DNA of 64,000 bases from Lichina pygmaea (lineage: Eukaryota > Ascomycota > Lichinomycetes > Lichinales > Lichinaceae). The number at the start of each line of letters is the position of its first letter. The first letter of the stretch is position 1. A program made the translations under genes and the position numbers. Shown here piece by piece: positions 13,088 through 24,451 of this stretch. The notes under the pieces are model-generated. The model ran no database searches. It saw nothing but the letters and a program-made list of their open reading frames with translations, and was not told the DNA's origin. The DNA is taken from NCBI GenBank assembly GCA_963422465.1, contig OY730169.1:5146001-5210000 (forward strand). The letters run 5' to 3'.

Positions 13088-14071
13088 ATCGTGATCGTGC
13101 TCGTGATTGGCCTCATCCGGATCCTCATGCCCATCGTGTTCTAACGGGGCGACGTCGTCTGCCGACATGGGCAACCCAGACAGCAGCGTCTCGGCCTCGG
13201 CCCAATCGCCATGCAGCACAGCGCTCCGGAAGGCGGCGATGGCAGCGCTCTCGACCTCGTAACCGCTCTCGCGGCTCAGCGTCGAGGCCGCGGCGTGATA
13301 GCCCAGATCGTCGAGGCTCTGGATCAAGATGCGCGTCACCTCCTCGCGGTCGTGGCCAAAGTAATCCGAAGCCAGCGCGTAAGGAGGCGACGAGAGTGTG
13401 GACCCGTTGGTATGAGATGGAGGACTCGAGCCGTTGGCCGCGGGTTGCCGCTGTTGCTGTTGCCGTTGTTGTCGTTGTCGTTGTTGGTGTTGCTGCTGCT
13501 GCTGCTGCTGGTTTTGCTGTTGCTGTGGCTGCTGCGTCGCGCGCCACTTGCCGTTGGTGCCGTTGGTGTCGTTCCCCGACCTGGACCGGGGCCCCTTCCG
13601 CAGCGACGGCCCAGACATGCCGTTGGATCGTGATCGCCCCGCCGACGAGCCAAACGCAGAGGTTGACGACGGCACCTCGACGCGCATCTCTCCCTCGATC
13701 CTTCTGCGCTTGCGAAAGGATCGTCCCGACAGGTTCCGAGCCCCGGCGGCGGGCAAACGAGAAGGGATGCGGTCCCGGTCGGATCGGTCGGTGTTCCAAA
13801 GGGGCACGACCTGGGGCGTGGCGGGCCGATCCGAGCTCGATGAGGGACTGCGGGCCCGACGGCGGCCGACGGCGATGTCAGCGCCTGGGAGAGGAGCAGG
13901 AGGGGCCGTCGGCGGCGGAGACAGGACGTCCTCGGCGGGCTCTGTGCTCGCTGGATCGGATGCCAGGCCCAGGACGGCGGCCGTGGGCGACCCGTCCGAC
14001 ACCTCGGAGATGGAGGAGGGGGACGGAGAAGCGCTGTTCGGCGCAGACGGGCTCGCGGCGATGACGGTCAA
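11095..14071 (-). CDS. gid7: Gid7/WDR26-like LisH-CTLH-WD40 subunit of the GID/CTLH ubiquitin ligase
   Basis: Exons on the minus strand: about 14071-12798, 12689-12592, 12487-12084, 11942-11465, 11298-11151, 11107-11095. Visible order: basic RKRRRIEGE block, polar linker with a Gln-rich run, LisH (EEVTRILIQSLDDLGYHAA), CTLH (AFRSAVLHGDWAEAETLL), then WD40 repeats such as VWYLQFSNDGSRLATAARDG and IHIAWSPDDKKLLSSSQDH. This matches yeast Gid7 / animal WDR26, which bridges and recruits substrates in the GID E3 complex acting on gluconeogenic enzymes. A His-Glu/Asp repeat (about 13030-13115) splits the CTLH region. The 5' end is unresolved: the first in-frame ATG is at 13687, but the open frame and the basic block extend upstream, so a further 5' exon is likely. 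The 13-nt last exon (ending ISDR) is also tentative. Two introns contain poly-G tracts, and one donor is GTCGGG. Confidence 0.85.
11376..11403. repeat. Poly-G tract (28 nt) inside a gid7 intron
   Basis: A G run on the plus strand (poly-C in the transcript) within intron 11299-11464. Confidence 0.9.
12048..12070. repeat. Poly-G tract (23 nt) inside a gid7 intron
   Basis: A second G run, within intron 11943-12083 of the same gene and in the same orientation. A further G6 lies directly before it. Confidence 0.9.
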
Positions 14072-16828
14072 CGTGGCCGCCGTGGATGTGTCGTCTTGGG
14101 GCGTTCTTCTCTCCAGGACGACAGCGCGGGGGAGCCCGGGAGATCACGCGTGGAGCTTCAAGATCAGCTTCCACCTCGGATCACGGGAACTCTGGGGCAC
14201 GGTTGAGACTTCGAGATGACGGATGGGCGTGTACGACGGGCAGTCCGGCCGTGACGCATATGGCTTTCCGGCCCGGTCGTCGTCCCACCGGCTCAGTATG
14301 GGGTCCGAGGACGCCGTGACGATGCCACCAGACGAGTTGGCGTAATATGGAGGGCGTGTGGTCAGCCGAACAGCTCCGACGGCTCCAGCGGTGGCCTTCT
14401 GCTGCCGCTTGACTCTAAGGGCATCTGTCGAGCACGGCGGAAGGGATGCTGAGACGGTCGACGAGACGGTGGTGCCTGGAGGTCATATGCAGCCTAGCCA
14501 ATGTGCTGTTGTAGCATCAGCAACAGCATCGTGGGGCGCAGAGTTGGGTGTGGCAGATGATGAGAGAGCGACCTTATCGGGATCAGGCCGAGCTACGTAC
14601 TGTACATGCACCGAACCCGTACGGTATAGTACGTATGAGTAGTACCTCACGTTAATGTGAGTTCAACGGCCGAGGAAAGGGCAGGCAGGCCAGGCAAGAG
14701 CCAGGCCTAAGTTGGCAGAAGCACAGGCGCCACTTCCGCCGCTGGGGATGCCCGTGCAGGCGTCACATACCTGACAGGAGACGTTCACAGCGCCGAACGA
14801 CCACCGAAAAATGGGACGAAAACAGAAGGTCGGCGTCCGGTCGTGGTCAGGCTGTCCCGGTGTTGTTGTCGTCGTCGTCGTCGTCGTCGTCGTCGACGTC
14901 GAGAGTGTGATAGGTGGTGACGTTGTGAGCGAGTAGCCCAGCCGGCAGTGGTTGGTGGAACGCTGGAGGTACTATTGGCACCACCGACGTTGTCCGAAAG
15001 GCCCTAGACATAGGCGGTCATTCACTGCATGTTAGCGATCATTCGGCTTGAGCTCTCTGTTGTGTACCCTGACGTAGTGTACCTTGGAGCCGTACTGCTA
15101 CTGCTGAGTACTATCAGTAGCAGGAGCAATGTTGATCAGCTGCCCATTACGCTCCGTACGTATGCTTGTAGTACATACCAGTAGGGCTTTCCTCCAAGTC
15201 ATTCGGACTTCGAGTCATCACGAGAGCCTTCCTGGCCCACAGCTATCATGCACGGGAAGTGTCCAGACGGACCATCCACAATGCAAGCTTCAAGCAGGCG
15301 CCAAGGCTTGCAGTGGCTTGGTAATAACCAGCTACGATCATCTCCACTTTAGGCAATGTGCTCTTGCTAGATATACCATATGAAGTACGGGAGTACTCCG
15401 TACGGCTGATGATGAGAATGGTGATGATGGCTACAGTACGTGTTGCAGTACTCAGCTACATACATTGTACGTACTGTAAGAAGCCTAAGAATCAAATGGC
15501 GCTACTGTAGCGTTCGCCTCCACCTATAGTGCAGGCACGCCAGGCTACGTACGGTACCTGGCCCCATACAGAGTACGTAACGTACTGCAGCAAGCTTTCA
15601 CCAGTTGTGGAGTATCCTCGTAAGAGATCTCACATTTCCAGTCCTACTCACTTGATCTGACTGTTGGCGGCTGTTCACAATATACTCGTATCCCTTGTTG
15701 ATGTTGGAGTCGGTGTTGATAGCCCCTTGTAACTCTGCTTTAACAAGCTCAACATGTCTACTTTAGTGGTTCAGGCCCTATCAGTATCCACTGTAGGCAG
15801 TGCACACGTACTGCGTACAGCGTGTCAAAACCCTAGAACGAAGACTGCTCAAGTACTATGTTGACAGAGACCCAGCACTTATGCTCCACACAATCCTTCA
15901 AATTTCACTCTCGACGAGATATCTCTCAGTTAGTATCTAGGAGTACGTACTGCCACGAAGCCTTTGCTTAAACTTAAGTCCCAAGAAATGTGCACGAGCA
16001 TCTACGATACTCAAGTGAGCCAGTCTCCTCTTGTGGCTTTTGGCAGGATTCTCCAACACCAAAAGTCGCTTTGAGCCTTGAGCAAGGCGGCCGTTCTGCT
16101 AAGCTTACGGAGTACATACGTACATACGTACGACTAGACGTTGGGGATTGAGGATCTCAATATGCCCCAGCAAGGCTAGGACTGAATATCGTCGTGAGGG
16201 CACATATATTTTGATGCATGTCGTGACGTCAATGTAGTCTGAGAGGGTACATTTCGTCGTACGGACTGGATAGAAGTGGCGTCGATAGGTGCCCACCATC
16301 CTCAATTGATCATCGCCGTCGTCTCTTATACCGACGAATTGCCGACGAGCCCGAACGCGCTTGCGGCCAGGCAGCCAACTCGAACCGTCACGATCATACC
16401 AATGTCCAACGCGAGTCGAGACGTCTAGGGCTCCACTCTCGCTTCTATAGAGGTACTTGTAGACGGTGTTGCTCAAACGATTGACTTTGGAAATCCCACG
16501 GCAATTTCTTGGTGCTATCGTTAGTAACGGGCCGTTACGTTGCATGCTCGGTCTTCAACCTCGGTTGAAGGGTCAACCATCCTTTCTCGACCTCATCTCG
16601 AAGAAGGACACCGACAAGCCTTCGGTCGAGCCGAGCCAAGTAGAGCACCCTGAGGCTGATAGAGCTCCCGACGAGGACAAGCAAGACTGCCCGCCTGCAC
16701 AGTCGGTTGCGCTTCCAAGCTCTCCCGGATCCCGTTCCCCGACCGACAAGGACGACGAGGAGAAGACATTCACGACAGGAGCAGCAGCAGCAGCGACGAC
16801 GGCAGCATCGTCATCATCATCGCCACAA
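14072..16828. other. Divergent intergenic region between gid7 and vma1
   Basis: No convincing gene. It contains the upstream part of gid7 (the frame stays open to about 14149), a (GTC)n tract at about 14867-14895, GTAC-rich patches near 14590-14640, 15360-15600 and 16110-16135, and the vma1 leader. From an ATG at 16544 an open frame of 95 codons runs in phase into the vma1 start at 16829. It is compositionally biased (Asp/Glu/Pro, then Ala/Ser runs) and is probably leader or an alternative N-terminal extension. Confidence 0.5.
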
Positions 16829-19239
16829 ATGGCGACGGTACGTGGGCTCATGCTCGATTGTGATCCGAATGCTGACGAGTGCCCCCATGGCGTAGGCAAG
16901 GTCGGGGCGGCGGCGTGAGGAGGCCGTCGAGGAGCAATACGGTGGGTGCCTGTTGAACCCGGGTATGGCGACGGTACTGATAGTTCCACAATGAAGGGGC
17001 CATATTTTCAGTCTCGGGGTAAGTCGACGTGCTTTTCACACATCTCAAATTCCTCCTGGGGAGCTTTTGCTGATGCTAAGCAGTCCTGTCATCATTGCGG
17101 AGAACATGATCGGCTGTGCCATGTACGAGCTGGTCCGTCGACCCCTCTCGATACCGGCATGTGATTCTTGAAGCTGTTCACTGATCTACGGCATCGCATG
17201 CTGCTAGGTGCGCGTAGGTCACGACAAGCTGGTGGGGGAGGTCATTCGAATAGATCACGACAAGGCCACCATCCAGGTGTACGAAGAGACAGGTCAGAAC
17301 CGGCTCCGCCGAGGCGGCCTTTCCCACCCATCCACGACGCCATGAACGGGGCACTGATCCTGTGTCCTCTCAGCCGGTGTGACCGTCGGGGACCCGGTCC
17401 AGCGTACCGGCAAGCCCTTATCCGTCGAACTGGGCCCGGGTTTGATGGAGACCATCTACGACGGCATCCAGAGACCGCTGCGGGCCATTTCCACCATCTC
17501 GGACAGTATTTACATCCCGCGAGGCATCGCCGCTCCGGCTCTGGACCGAAAGAAGCAGTGGGACTTCAATCCGGGCAAGGTCAAGGTGGGAGACCATCTC
17601 ACCGGAGGTGATGCCTTTGGCGGTGTCTTCGAAAACTCGCTGGTCTCGGATCACAAGATCCTCGTGCCCCCGCGAGCCAAGGGAACGGTCACGTACCTCG
17701 CCGACAAGGGTTCCTACACCGTCGACGAGAAGATGCTGGAGCTGGAGTTCGACGGCAAGAAGACCGAATACAGCATGATGCACACCTGGCCCGTGCGGGT
17801 GCCGCGGCCAGTGAGCGAGAAGCTTTCGTCCGACACGCCCTTCGTCGTGGGCCAACGCGTGCTGGACTCGCTCTTCCCGAGCGTCCAGGGCGGCACGGTG
17901 GCCATTCCCGGCGCCTTCGGCTGCGGCAAGACCGTCATCAGCCAGAGCGTGTCCAAGTTCTCGAACAGCGACATCATCATCTACGTCGGCTGCGGCGAGC
18001 GAGGCAACGAGATGGCCGAGGTGCTGATGGACTTCCCCGAGGTATCCTGGCCCCCTGCACCTGTGTGCCTGGCGAATCTCGTTCCGCGTCGCCGGCTGAC
18101 CAGACCTCCTTTCCTCCCGTCAAGCTCACGATCGAAATCGAAGGCCGCCGCGAACCGATCATGAAGCGGACCGCGCTCATCGCCAACACGTCGAATATGC
18201 CCGTCGCCGCCCGCGAGGCGTCCATCTACACCGGCATCACCGTGGCCGAGTACTTCCGCGACCAGGGCAAGGACGTCGCGATGATGGCCGACTCGACCTC
18301 GCGCTGGGCCGAGGCGCTCCGTGAGATCTCCGGCCGCCTGGGCGAGATGCCGGCCGATCAGGGCTTCCCGGCCTATCTCGGCGCCAAGCTGGCGAGCTTC
18401 TACGAGCGTGCCGGCAAGGTCACGCCGCTGGGCAACCCGCAACGGCAGGGCAGCATCAGCATCGTCGGCGCCGTGAGCCCGCCCGGCGGCGATTTCTCGG
18501 ATCCCGTCACGAGCAGCACGCTCGGGATCGTGCAGGTCTTCTGGGGTCTAGACAAGAAGCTGGCGCAGCGGAAGCACTTCCCGTCCATCAACACCTCCCT
18601 GAGCTACAGCAAGTACACGTCCGTGCTGGACCGCTACTACGAGAAGGATCACCCCGACTTCCCCCGGCTCCGGGACCGCATCCGAACGCTGCTCTCGGAC
18701 TCGGAGGACCTGGATCAGGTGGTGCAGCTGGTGGGCAAGTCGGCCCTGTCGGACCCGGACAAGATCACGCTCGACGTGGCGACGCTGGTCAAGGAGGACT
18801 TCTTGCAGCAGAACGGATACAGCGACTACGACCAGTTCTGCCCCATGTGGAAGACCGGCTACATGATGAAGGCCTTCATGGGCTACCACGACGAGAGCCA
18901 GAAGGCCGTGACCCAAGGACAGAGCTGGGCCAAGATTCGGGACGCCACGGCCGACATCCAGGCTCGGCTGAGGCGCATGAAGTTCGAGGTGCCCGGTCAG
19001 GGCGAGAAGGAGGTGTCCAAAAAGGTACGTCCGGCACACCTTTTTTCTGCCTCCTCTGTCTTTCTTCTTTTCTATTGCTCGATCTCGCTCCCGTTCTTTC
19101 CCTGCCCCGAGCCTCGGGCCCCATCTTCCAACCTCGTCACTTTGACCTTGGTAGCTGACCACGATCCGTCTCTCGCTCGTAGTACGAAAAATTGCTCCAG
19201 GACATGAGCGAGAAATTCGCGTCGGTGACGGACGAGTAG
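16829..19239 (+). CDS. vma1: V-type ATPase catalytic subunit A
   Basis: Seven exons: 16829-16837, 16984-17018, 17084-17132, 17208-17292, 17374-18041, 18125-19024, 19183-19239; 600 residues, the usual family length. It is the ATP-hydrolysing subunit of the V1 sector that acidifies the vacuole and endomembranes. The P-loop GAFGCGKT lies at about 239-246. Also visible are the N-terminal barrel block [60 protein letters not shown] and the C-terminal helical part. The first coding exon would be only 9 nt (MAT), chosen because [16 protein letters not shown] gives the normal N terminus. The P-loop region is uninterrupted, so there is no VMA1 intein. Donors GTCCGT (17133) and GTCAGA (17293) are non-consensus but are required to keep conserved blocks in frame. 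Confidence 0.93.
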
Positions 19240-20523
19240 TGGACGAAGAAGAAGCGGATACGGACAAAGTGTTCGATGGATATCTTGGGGCTCCTTGTGC
19301 ATAGACGTCTGGCCTGTTCTCTACGTACCCAAGTCGTCTCTGGTGGCCGACCCTAATCATGAGCAAGGGAGGCCAAAGCAATACAAGTAGACGTTCGCCT
19401 CCTGGAGTGGCTTGCTGGTTTCTGATGAGTCATCGCAAAGATGCTGACTAATTTGAAAGGCTTCTTCATGTCGCATGACCAGGTCATCGGGCGCAGGTCA
19501 GTCCGGAAGTACGGAGTACAGTACGAGTACAGTACGAGTACAGAAGTACGTACAAGATGGGTGACGGGTACAATGTCACAGGAGTACAGGTGATAATTGG
19601 TTGTAGAGCCGCATTATCAGAATTCTCGAGATATCTAGAGTTTCCAGGGTAAGTCGGTGGCTCAGTATTTTGACATGGTCGCTAATCTCTCAGCTTACTA
19701 ATAGTACTACTGTAGTATTATATCCGTCACCCGTCTCGTACGTTCCGTACTTCCGTGCTTACGTACACAGTACTGTACGTAGCTGTACGTAAGGTACGTT
19801 ACGTACCTTCCGTACGTATGAGTACGGAAGTACGGAAGGTACGGTAGGCAGTGGTACGTAATCAGTGGCAGAGAGCACTATGGTGCCGGTACGTCACCTT
19901 GGAGCTGGAACGCGTAATCCATGTCAACGTACAGAAGTACTTCCGTTCGGAGTACGGAGTACTTCCGTATGGTTCAGCAGCCCCCAGCTGCCCACTGTAC
20001 TTGTACTAGATGTCTATGTGACGCTACGCATTTCGCTCAGAGTACAAGTACTCCGTACCCCCGTAGTTGGGCGCTCAGTGGTGTTGGTTGTGCTGCAGCA
20101 GCAGCTGCACGTGACTCGCGTGTCCTCTTCTCGGGGACCTCTAATCAGCTGGGCACACGATCATCAGGTTCATCATCCGCCAAAGGCGAGAAGATTCTGG
20201 CCTCGTCCATAGCGTGGGGCCTTGGCTATCACCAGGGTGGCAATCGTATCTTGTACGTACTACCGTACTGGTACGTACGTACTGTATGTGCAGTGTTTGC
20301 GCCTACCCGTCCGCGCCGTCTTACAGCTTTCCTTCTCGGCGCTAAGGCAGCGACATCACCATTAGGTCTGGAGATCGATACCCTGAACCACAGCAACAGC
20401 AAGCGCAGCTACTCCCTACAGTAGCGACGCTATCGTAACAGTGTCTTTTCCTCCGTTCCCTACAGCTTCTACCAAGCTCAGGGCTGGCCGAGCCCCCGAT
20501 AGAGAAATCGTGCCTCGTCCGCC
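19240..20523. other. Intergenic region between vma1 and vps1
   Basis: No gene seen. It holds the vma1 3' UTR, a strong GTAC block at about 19505-20065, and presumably the vps1 promoter. Short open frames in it consist mostly of GTAC-derived low-complexity codons. Confidence 0.6.
19505..20065. repeat. GTAC-palindrome-rich block
   Basis: Many GTAC units, including tandem GAGTACAGTAC near 19515 and the nested inverted motif AAGTACTTCCG / CGGAGTACTTCCG near 19935-19970. It is the densest such block left of the transposon nest. Confidence 0.75.
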
Positions 20524-23160
20524 ATGTCGGCACCACAAAGGTATTCTCACTGGACCACATCTTTGGCTTTACCACGGCTTCACCGCGCCATCATGCATCT
20601 ACTAACGTGGCTCGTAGCATTAACGTCAACGACCCAGGCCTCATCACCCTGGTCAACAAGCTACAGGATGTCTTTACCACCGTTGGTGTATGTTGGCACT
20701 CGATCTCCGTGGAGCTTGAGAGCTCAGGCACGGTGTTGATAGCTGGCATGGCTCCCTAGGTGCACAATCCTATAGACCTTCCGCAGATTGTTGTCGTCGG
20801 TTCACAGTCCAGCGGCAAAAGCTCGGTGCTGGAGAATATCGTGGGGAGAGACTTGTACGTGGACCTACATCCGCCCCTTCCGTATTGTCATGGGCTGTCC
20901 TGTGCTAAAACGCGCCCTGATGTAGCTTACCCCGGGGCACCGGAATCGTGACCCGGCGACCGCTCGTTCTACAGTTAATCAACCGCGCGCCGCCGGGGAA
21001 GCCGGAGCCCAATGGCGTCAAGAACGATGAGGCCAAGACCTCCGACAGCGAGTCCAATCCTGAAGAGTGGGGCGAGTTCTTGCATATCCCCGGCCAAAAA
21101 TATCACAACTTCAACAAGATCCGCGAGGAGATCGTCAGGGAGACCGATGCGAAGACCGGCCGCAACGCCGGCATCTCACCGGCTCCCATCAACCTTCGGA
21201 TATACTCGCCCAACGTCCTGACCCTGACGCTGGTGGATCTCCCGGGCCTGACCAAGGTACCGGTGGGAGACCAGCCACGAGACATCGAGAGGCAGATCAA
21301 GGAGATGGTGCTGAAACACATCCAAAAGTCGAACGCCATCATCCTCGCGGTCACCGCAGCCAACACCGATCTGGCAAACTCGGACGGCTTGAATCTGGCT
21401 CGGGAGGTCGATCCGGAGGGGCAGCGCACCATCGGAGTGCTGACCAAGGTCGACCTCATGGACCCGGGCACGGACGTGGTCGACATCCTGGCGGGCCGCA
21501 TCATCCCGTTGCGACTCGGTTACGTGCCGGTCGTCAATCGAGGCCAGAGGGACATCGACAACAAGAGGCCCATCTCGTACGCGCTCGAGGCCGAGAAGGG
21601 CTTCTTCGACAATCACAAGGCCTACCGGAACAAGAGCTCTTACTGCGGGACGCCTTACCTAGCCCGCAAACTGAACCTGGTGCGTTTGCGAGCGGAGGCG
21701 GCCGAGGCGCCGGAAGGACCTACCGACCGACCGACCGACGCTGACCCTTCACTAGATCCTCATGATGCACATCAAGCAGACCTTGCCCGACATCAAGGCT
21801 CGCATCTCCTCGTCGCTCCAGAAGTACGCTGCCGAACTGGGCCAGCTGGGCGACTCGATGCTGGGGAACAGCTCCAATATCGTCCTCAACATCATCACAG
21901 AGTTCTGCAACGAGTGGCGAACGGCGCTAGAAGGTCACAATCAGGAGCTCTCGAGCATCGAGCTGTCGGGCGGTGCTCGCATCAGCTTCGTCTTCCACGA
22001 ACTGTATTCGAACGGCGTCAAGGCCGTCGATCCGTTCGATCACATCAAGGACATCGACATTCGGACCATCCTGTACAACTCGTCCGGCTCCTCGCCGGCC
22101 CTGTTCGTCGGCACCACCGCCTTTGAGTTGATCGTCAAGCATCAGATCAAACGGCTGGAGGACCCCAGCCTAAAGTGCGTATCGCTCGTCTACGACGAGC
22201 TGGTGCGCATCCTGGGACAGTTGCTGAACAAGCAACTCTTCCGGCGGTACCCGCAGCTCAAAGAGAAATTCCACCACGTCGTCATCATGTTCTTCAAGAA
22301 GGCGCTCGATCCGACCAACAAACTGGTCAAGGATCTGGTGGCGATGGAGTCGTGCTACATCAACACGGGACATCCCGACTTCCTGAACGGCCATCGGGTG
22401 AGCCGCGAAAGGATTGCCTAATCTCACAGGTGGTGCAGTGATCAGGAGCTGACTCGTTCCAGGCCATGGCGATGGTCAACGATCGACATACCCACGCGAA
22501 GCCGACCCAGGTCGACCCGAAGACGGGCAAGCCCTTACCGCCCTCGGCCGCGACCACGGCCGGCAGGGCCAGCCCGACGATGGACTCGATGAGCGAGCCC
22601 AACACGGGCTTCTTTGGAAGCTTCTGGGCGTCGAAGAACAAGAAGAAGGCGGCCGCCATGGAGCCCCCACCACCGACGCTCAAGGCCTCGGGCACCTTGT
22701 CCGAGCGTGAAGTGATCGAGGTCGACGTCATCAGTACGTGTCGAGCTGGGACTTTTTCGTCGAAGCTCTTGTTTCTGCTCGGTACCGAGCCGCTGACTGG
22801 TCTAGAACTCCTCATCAATTCATACTACGGTATCGTCCGACGGACCATGATCGACATGGTGCCGAAAGCGATCATGCTCAACCTCGTACAGTGAGTCTCT
22901 CGTTTCTGTCGTCCTCCTGGCGAAGTGGACGTAGACCATGCACGATGTCGGACAGACTTCTGACGGCTCAACCTCTCCTCCTACCACCCAGATTCACCAA
23001 AGACGACATGCAGAAGGAACTGCTCGAGAACCTGTATCGCGCCGACGAACTGGACGACCTCCTCCGCGAGAGCGAGTACACGATCCGAAGACGCAAGGAG
23101 TGTCAGCAGATGGTCGAATCCCTCTCGCGTGCTCAGGAGATTGTCAGCCAAGTCCAATGA
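20524..23160 (+). CDS. vps1: Dynamin-like GTPase Vps1
   Basis: Eight exons: 20524-20540, 20618-20687, 20760-20854, 20926-21679, 21756-22397, 22463-22733, 22806-22890, 22992-23160; 700 residues, as expected for Vps1. It is a self-assembling GTPase for vacuolar protein sorting, endosomal fission and peroxisome division. GTPase motifs: G1 GSQSSGKSS (43-51), the switch threonine in LPRGTGIVT (about T66), G3 DLPG (165-168) and G4 TKVD (234-237). The middle/stalk domain and C-terminal GED ([20 protein letters not shown]) are present. There is no PH domain, as in Vps1 and unlike classical dynamin; the insert (about 518-575) is polar and Pro/Ser-rich. The start [15 protein letters not shown] joins a 17-nt first exon to the conserved N-terminal block. 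Confidence 0.95.
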
Positions 23161-24207
23161 ACAGGACCGTCCAGGAGAAGGAGACGACAGACATCGAGCG
23201 AACTTCATCCTTGGGTCTCTGGCCTCTCCCTGCTCGAGCTTTGGACAATCGCTGTCTACAATCCATCTTTGCCATGATAAAACCGGCTCGAGGCACGTCT
23301 CTACAAGCTGCGCGGTGTTGAATCATACTCAAGATGTTAGCACTTACCGCCGCTCCATCGACGACGCCGAGGCATCTGCTTCCTGCCTCTCTCGGTGATA
23401 CCATCTTTTCCGTGCCAGCGAAGACGAAGAAGAAAATGAATCCCTTCTGTTCTTGCAACCCCTCTTCTTTCCTTTCTTTACTCCTTACGTTCGTTCCACT
23501 TCTCCTCTCTCTGCGGTCCATCTATTCTTTCTGTCGTCTCTCACTCACTCTCTCTCTCTCTCTTTGCAAACCACGTACCCATGCCACCGCTTTTCCTCAG
23601 CCCAACGTATATTCTAGTCAAGATAGAGTAGCCTGCGTAATCGTGGTACGGAGGCGCTGGAAGGTCCTTTATCAAAGCCCTGTGTCCCTTCCTTCTCAGT
23701 TGCTAAGGGGTATGAGTTCTCCACGGGCTCCAACGATCAAGCAAGCAGATAGCCGTTAGTCGGGAAAGTACCAGTAGTAACGAAGCAAGCATTTTCTTAA
23801 TGCCAAATAATGGTGCTTGGCTGGACCACTTCATGGGAATACCAAGGATGATTCAAAAGACAAGTATTGCGCAAAGCCTCCTTGATACTTCTGGGCAGCT
23901 TGATTCTTGAGCGCCTCTTGGCCCTGGCTACTGATCCACGATGTTTGAGGACAGATTTCTACATCGTACTGTGCTGCCTGCTAGCCGAGCAACGGTGATA
24001 GGACCACTGGAAGGAGTTCGAAGGCGAACCACCGCCTTCCCCTTCCCTCCTCTAGTAACTTCCTGCAGCTGGTGGCGGACCCCCGAGCAGCCGCGGCTTC
24101 GACGACGCGATTCCTCCGCCTCGACCTTCTGCCCCAGTTCTCCTTGGCCCCGGACCAGCTCCCACGCCTTGCTTGATTGCGTAGCAGCGCCCGACAAGGG
24201 GCCGCAG
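23161..24207. other. Intergenic region downstream of vps1; no gene seen
   Basis: It starts with the vps1 3' UTR and has a pyrimidine-rich stretch with (TC)n at about 23460-23570. No coding signal or recognisable repeat was seen before the solo LTR. Confidence 0.6.
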
Positions 24208-24412
24208 GGGAGTGTTGGGATAATCGATGTCGGTGACACTTCAGAATGACGAGGCACTTAGAGGACAATAGGATCTTGTATTCAATAGGATGTACTAAGA
24301 CATTCGTCTACAATGAAAAATGAGAAAACCTTCCTTCCTCCCAATCTAGGGTTAGCGCCCTTCTGCATGTCACGTGGTATGACGTTGCAGATCGCCCAAC
24401 TTCAACAGGGAG
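24208..24412. mobile_element. Solo LTR, copia-type, with target-site duplication
   Basis: The LTR spans 24213-24407 (195 bp). It begins TGTTGGGATAA and ends CTTCAACA, the TG..CA ends of LTR retroelements, and is flanked by a perfect 5-bp duplication GGGAG (24208-24212 and 24408-24412). No internal region adjoins either side, so this is most simply what remains after LTR-LTR recombination. It is not alignable by eye with the LTRs of the element 50 bp downstream apart from the ends, so it is another family. Strand cannot be fixed from the ends alone. Confidence 0.7.
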
Positions 24413-24451
24413 GTTGTTGCCGTAGGGTCAGGTGACCTGAGCCGGCTCTAC

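Noticed and set aside
13125-13799. Long minus-strand frame (about 224 codons) overlapping the gid7 first exon
   Set aside because: A shifted-frame shadow of the GC-rich gid7 coding exon, which has the LisH and CTLH motifs in its own frame.
16105-16545. Minus-strand open frame of 146 codons upstream of vma1
   Set aside because: No recognisable domain, overlaps GTAC repeats at its end and lies in the vma1 leader or promoter; no splice partners found.
17908-17935. Possible intein in the Vma1 P-loop
   Set aside because: The P-loop [12 protein letters not shown] is continuous and the protein has normal length, so no intein is present.
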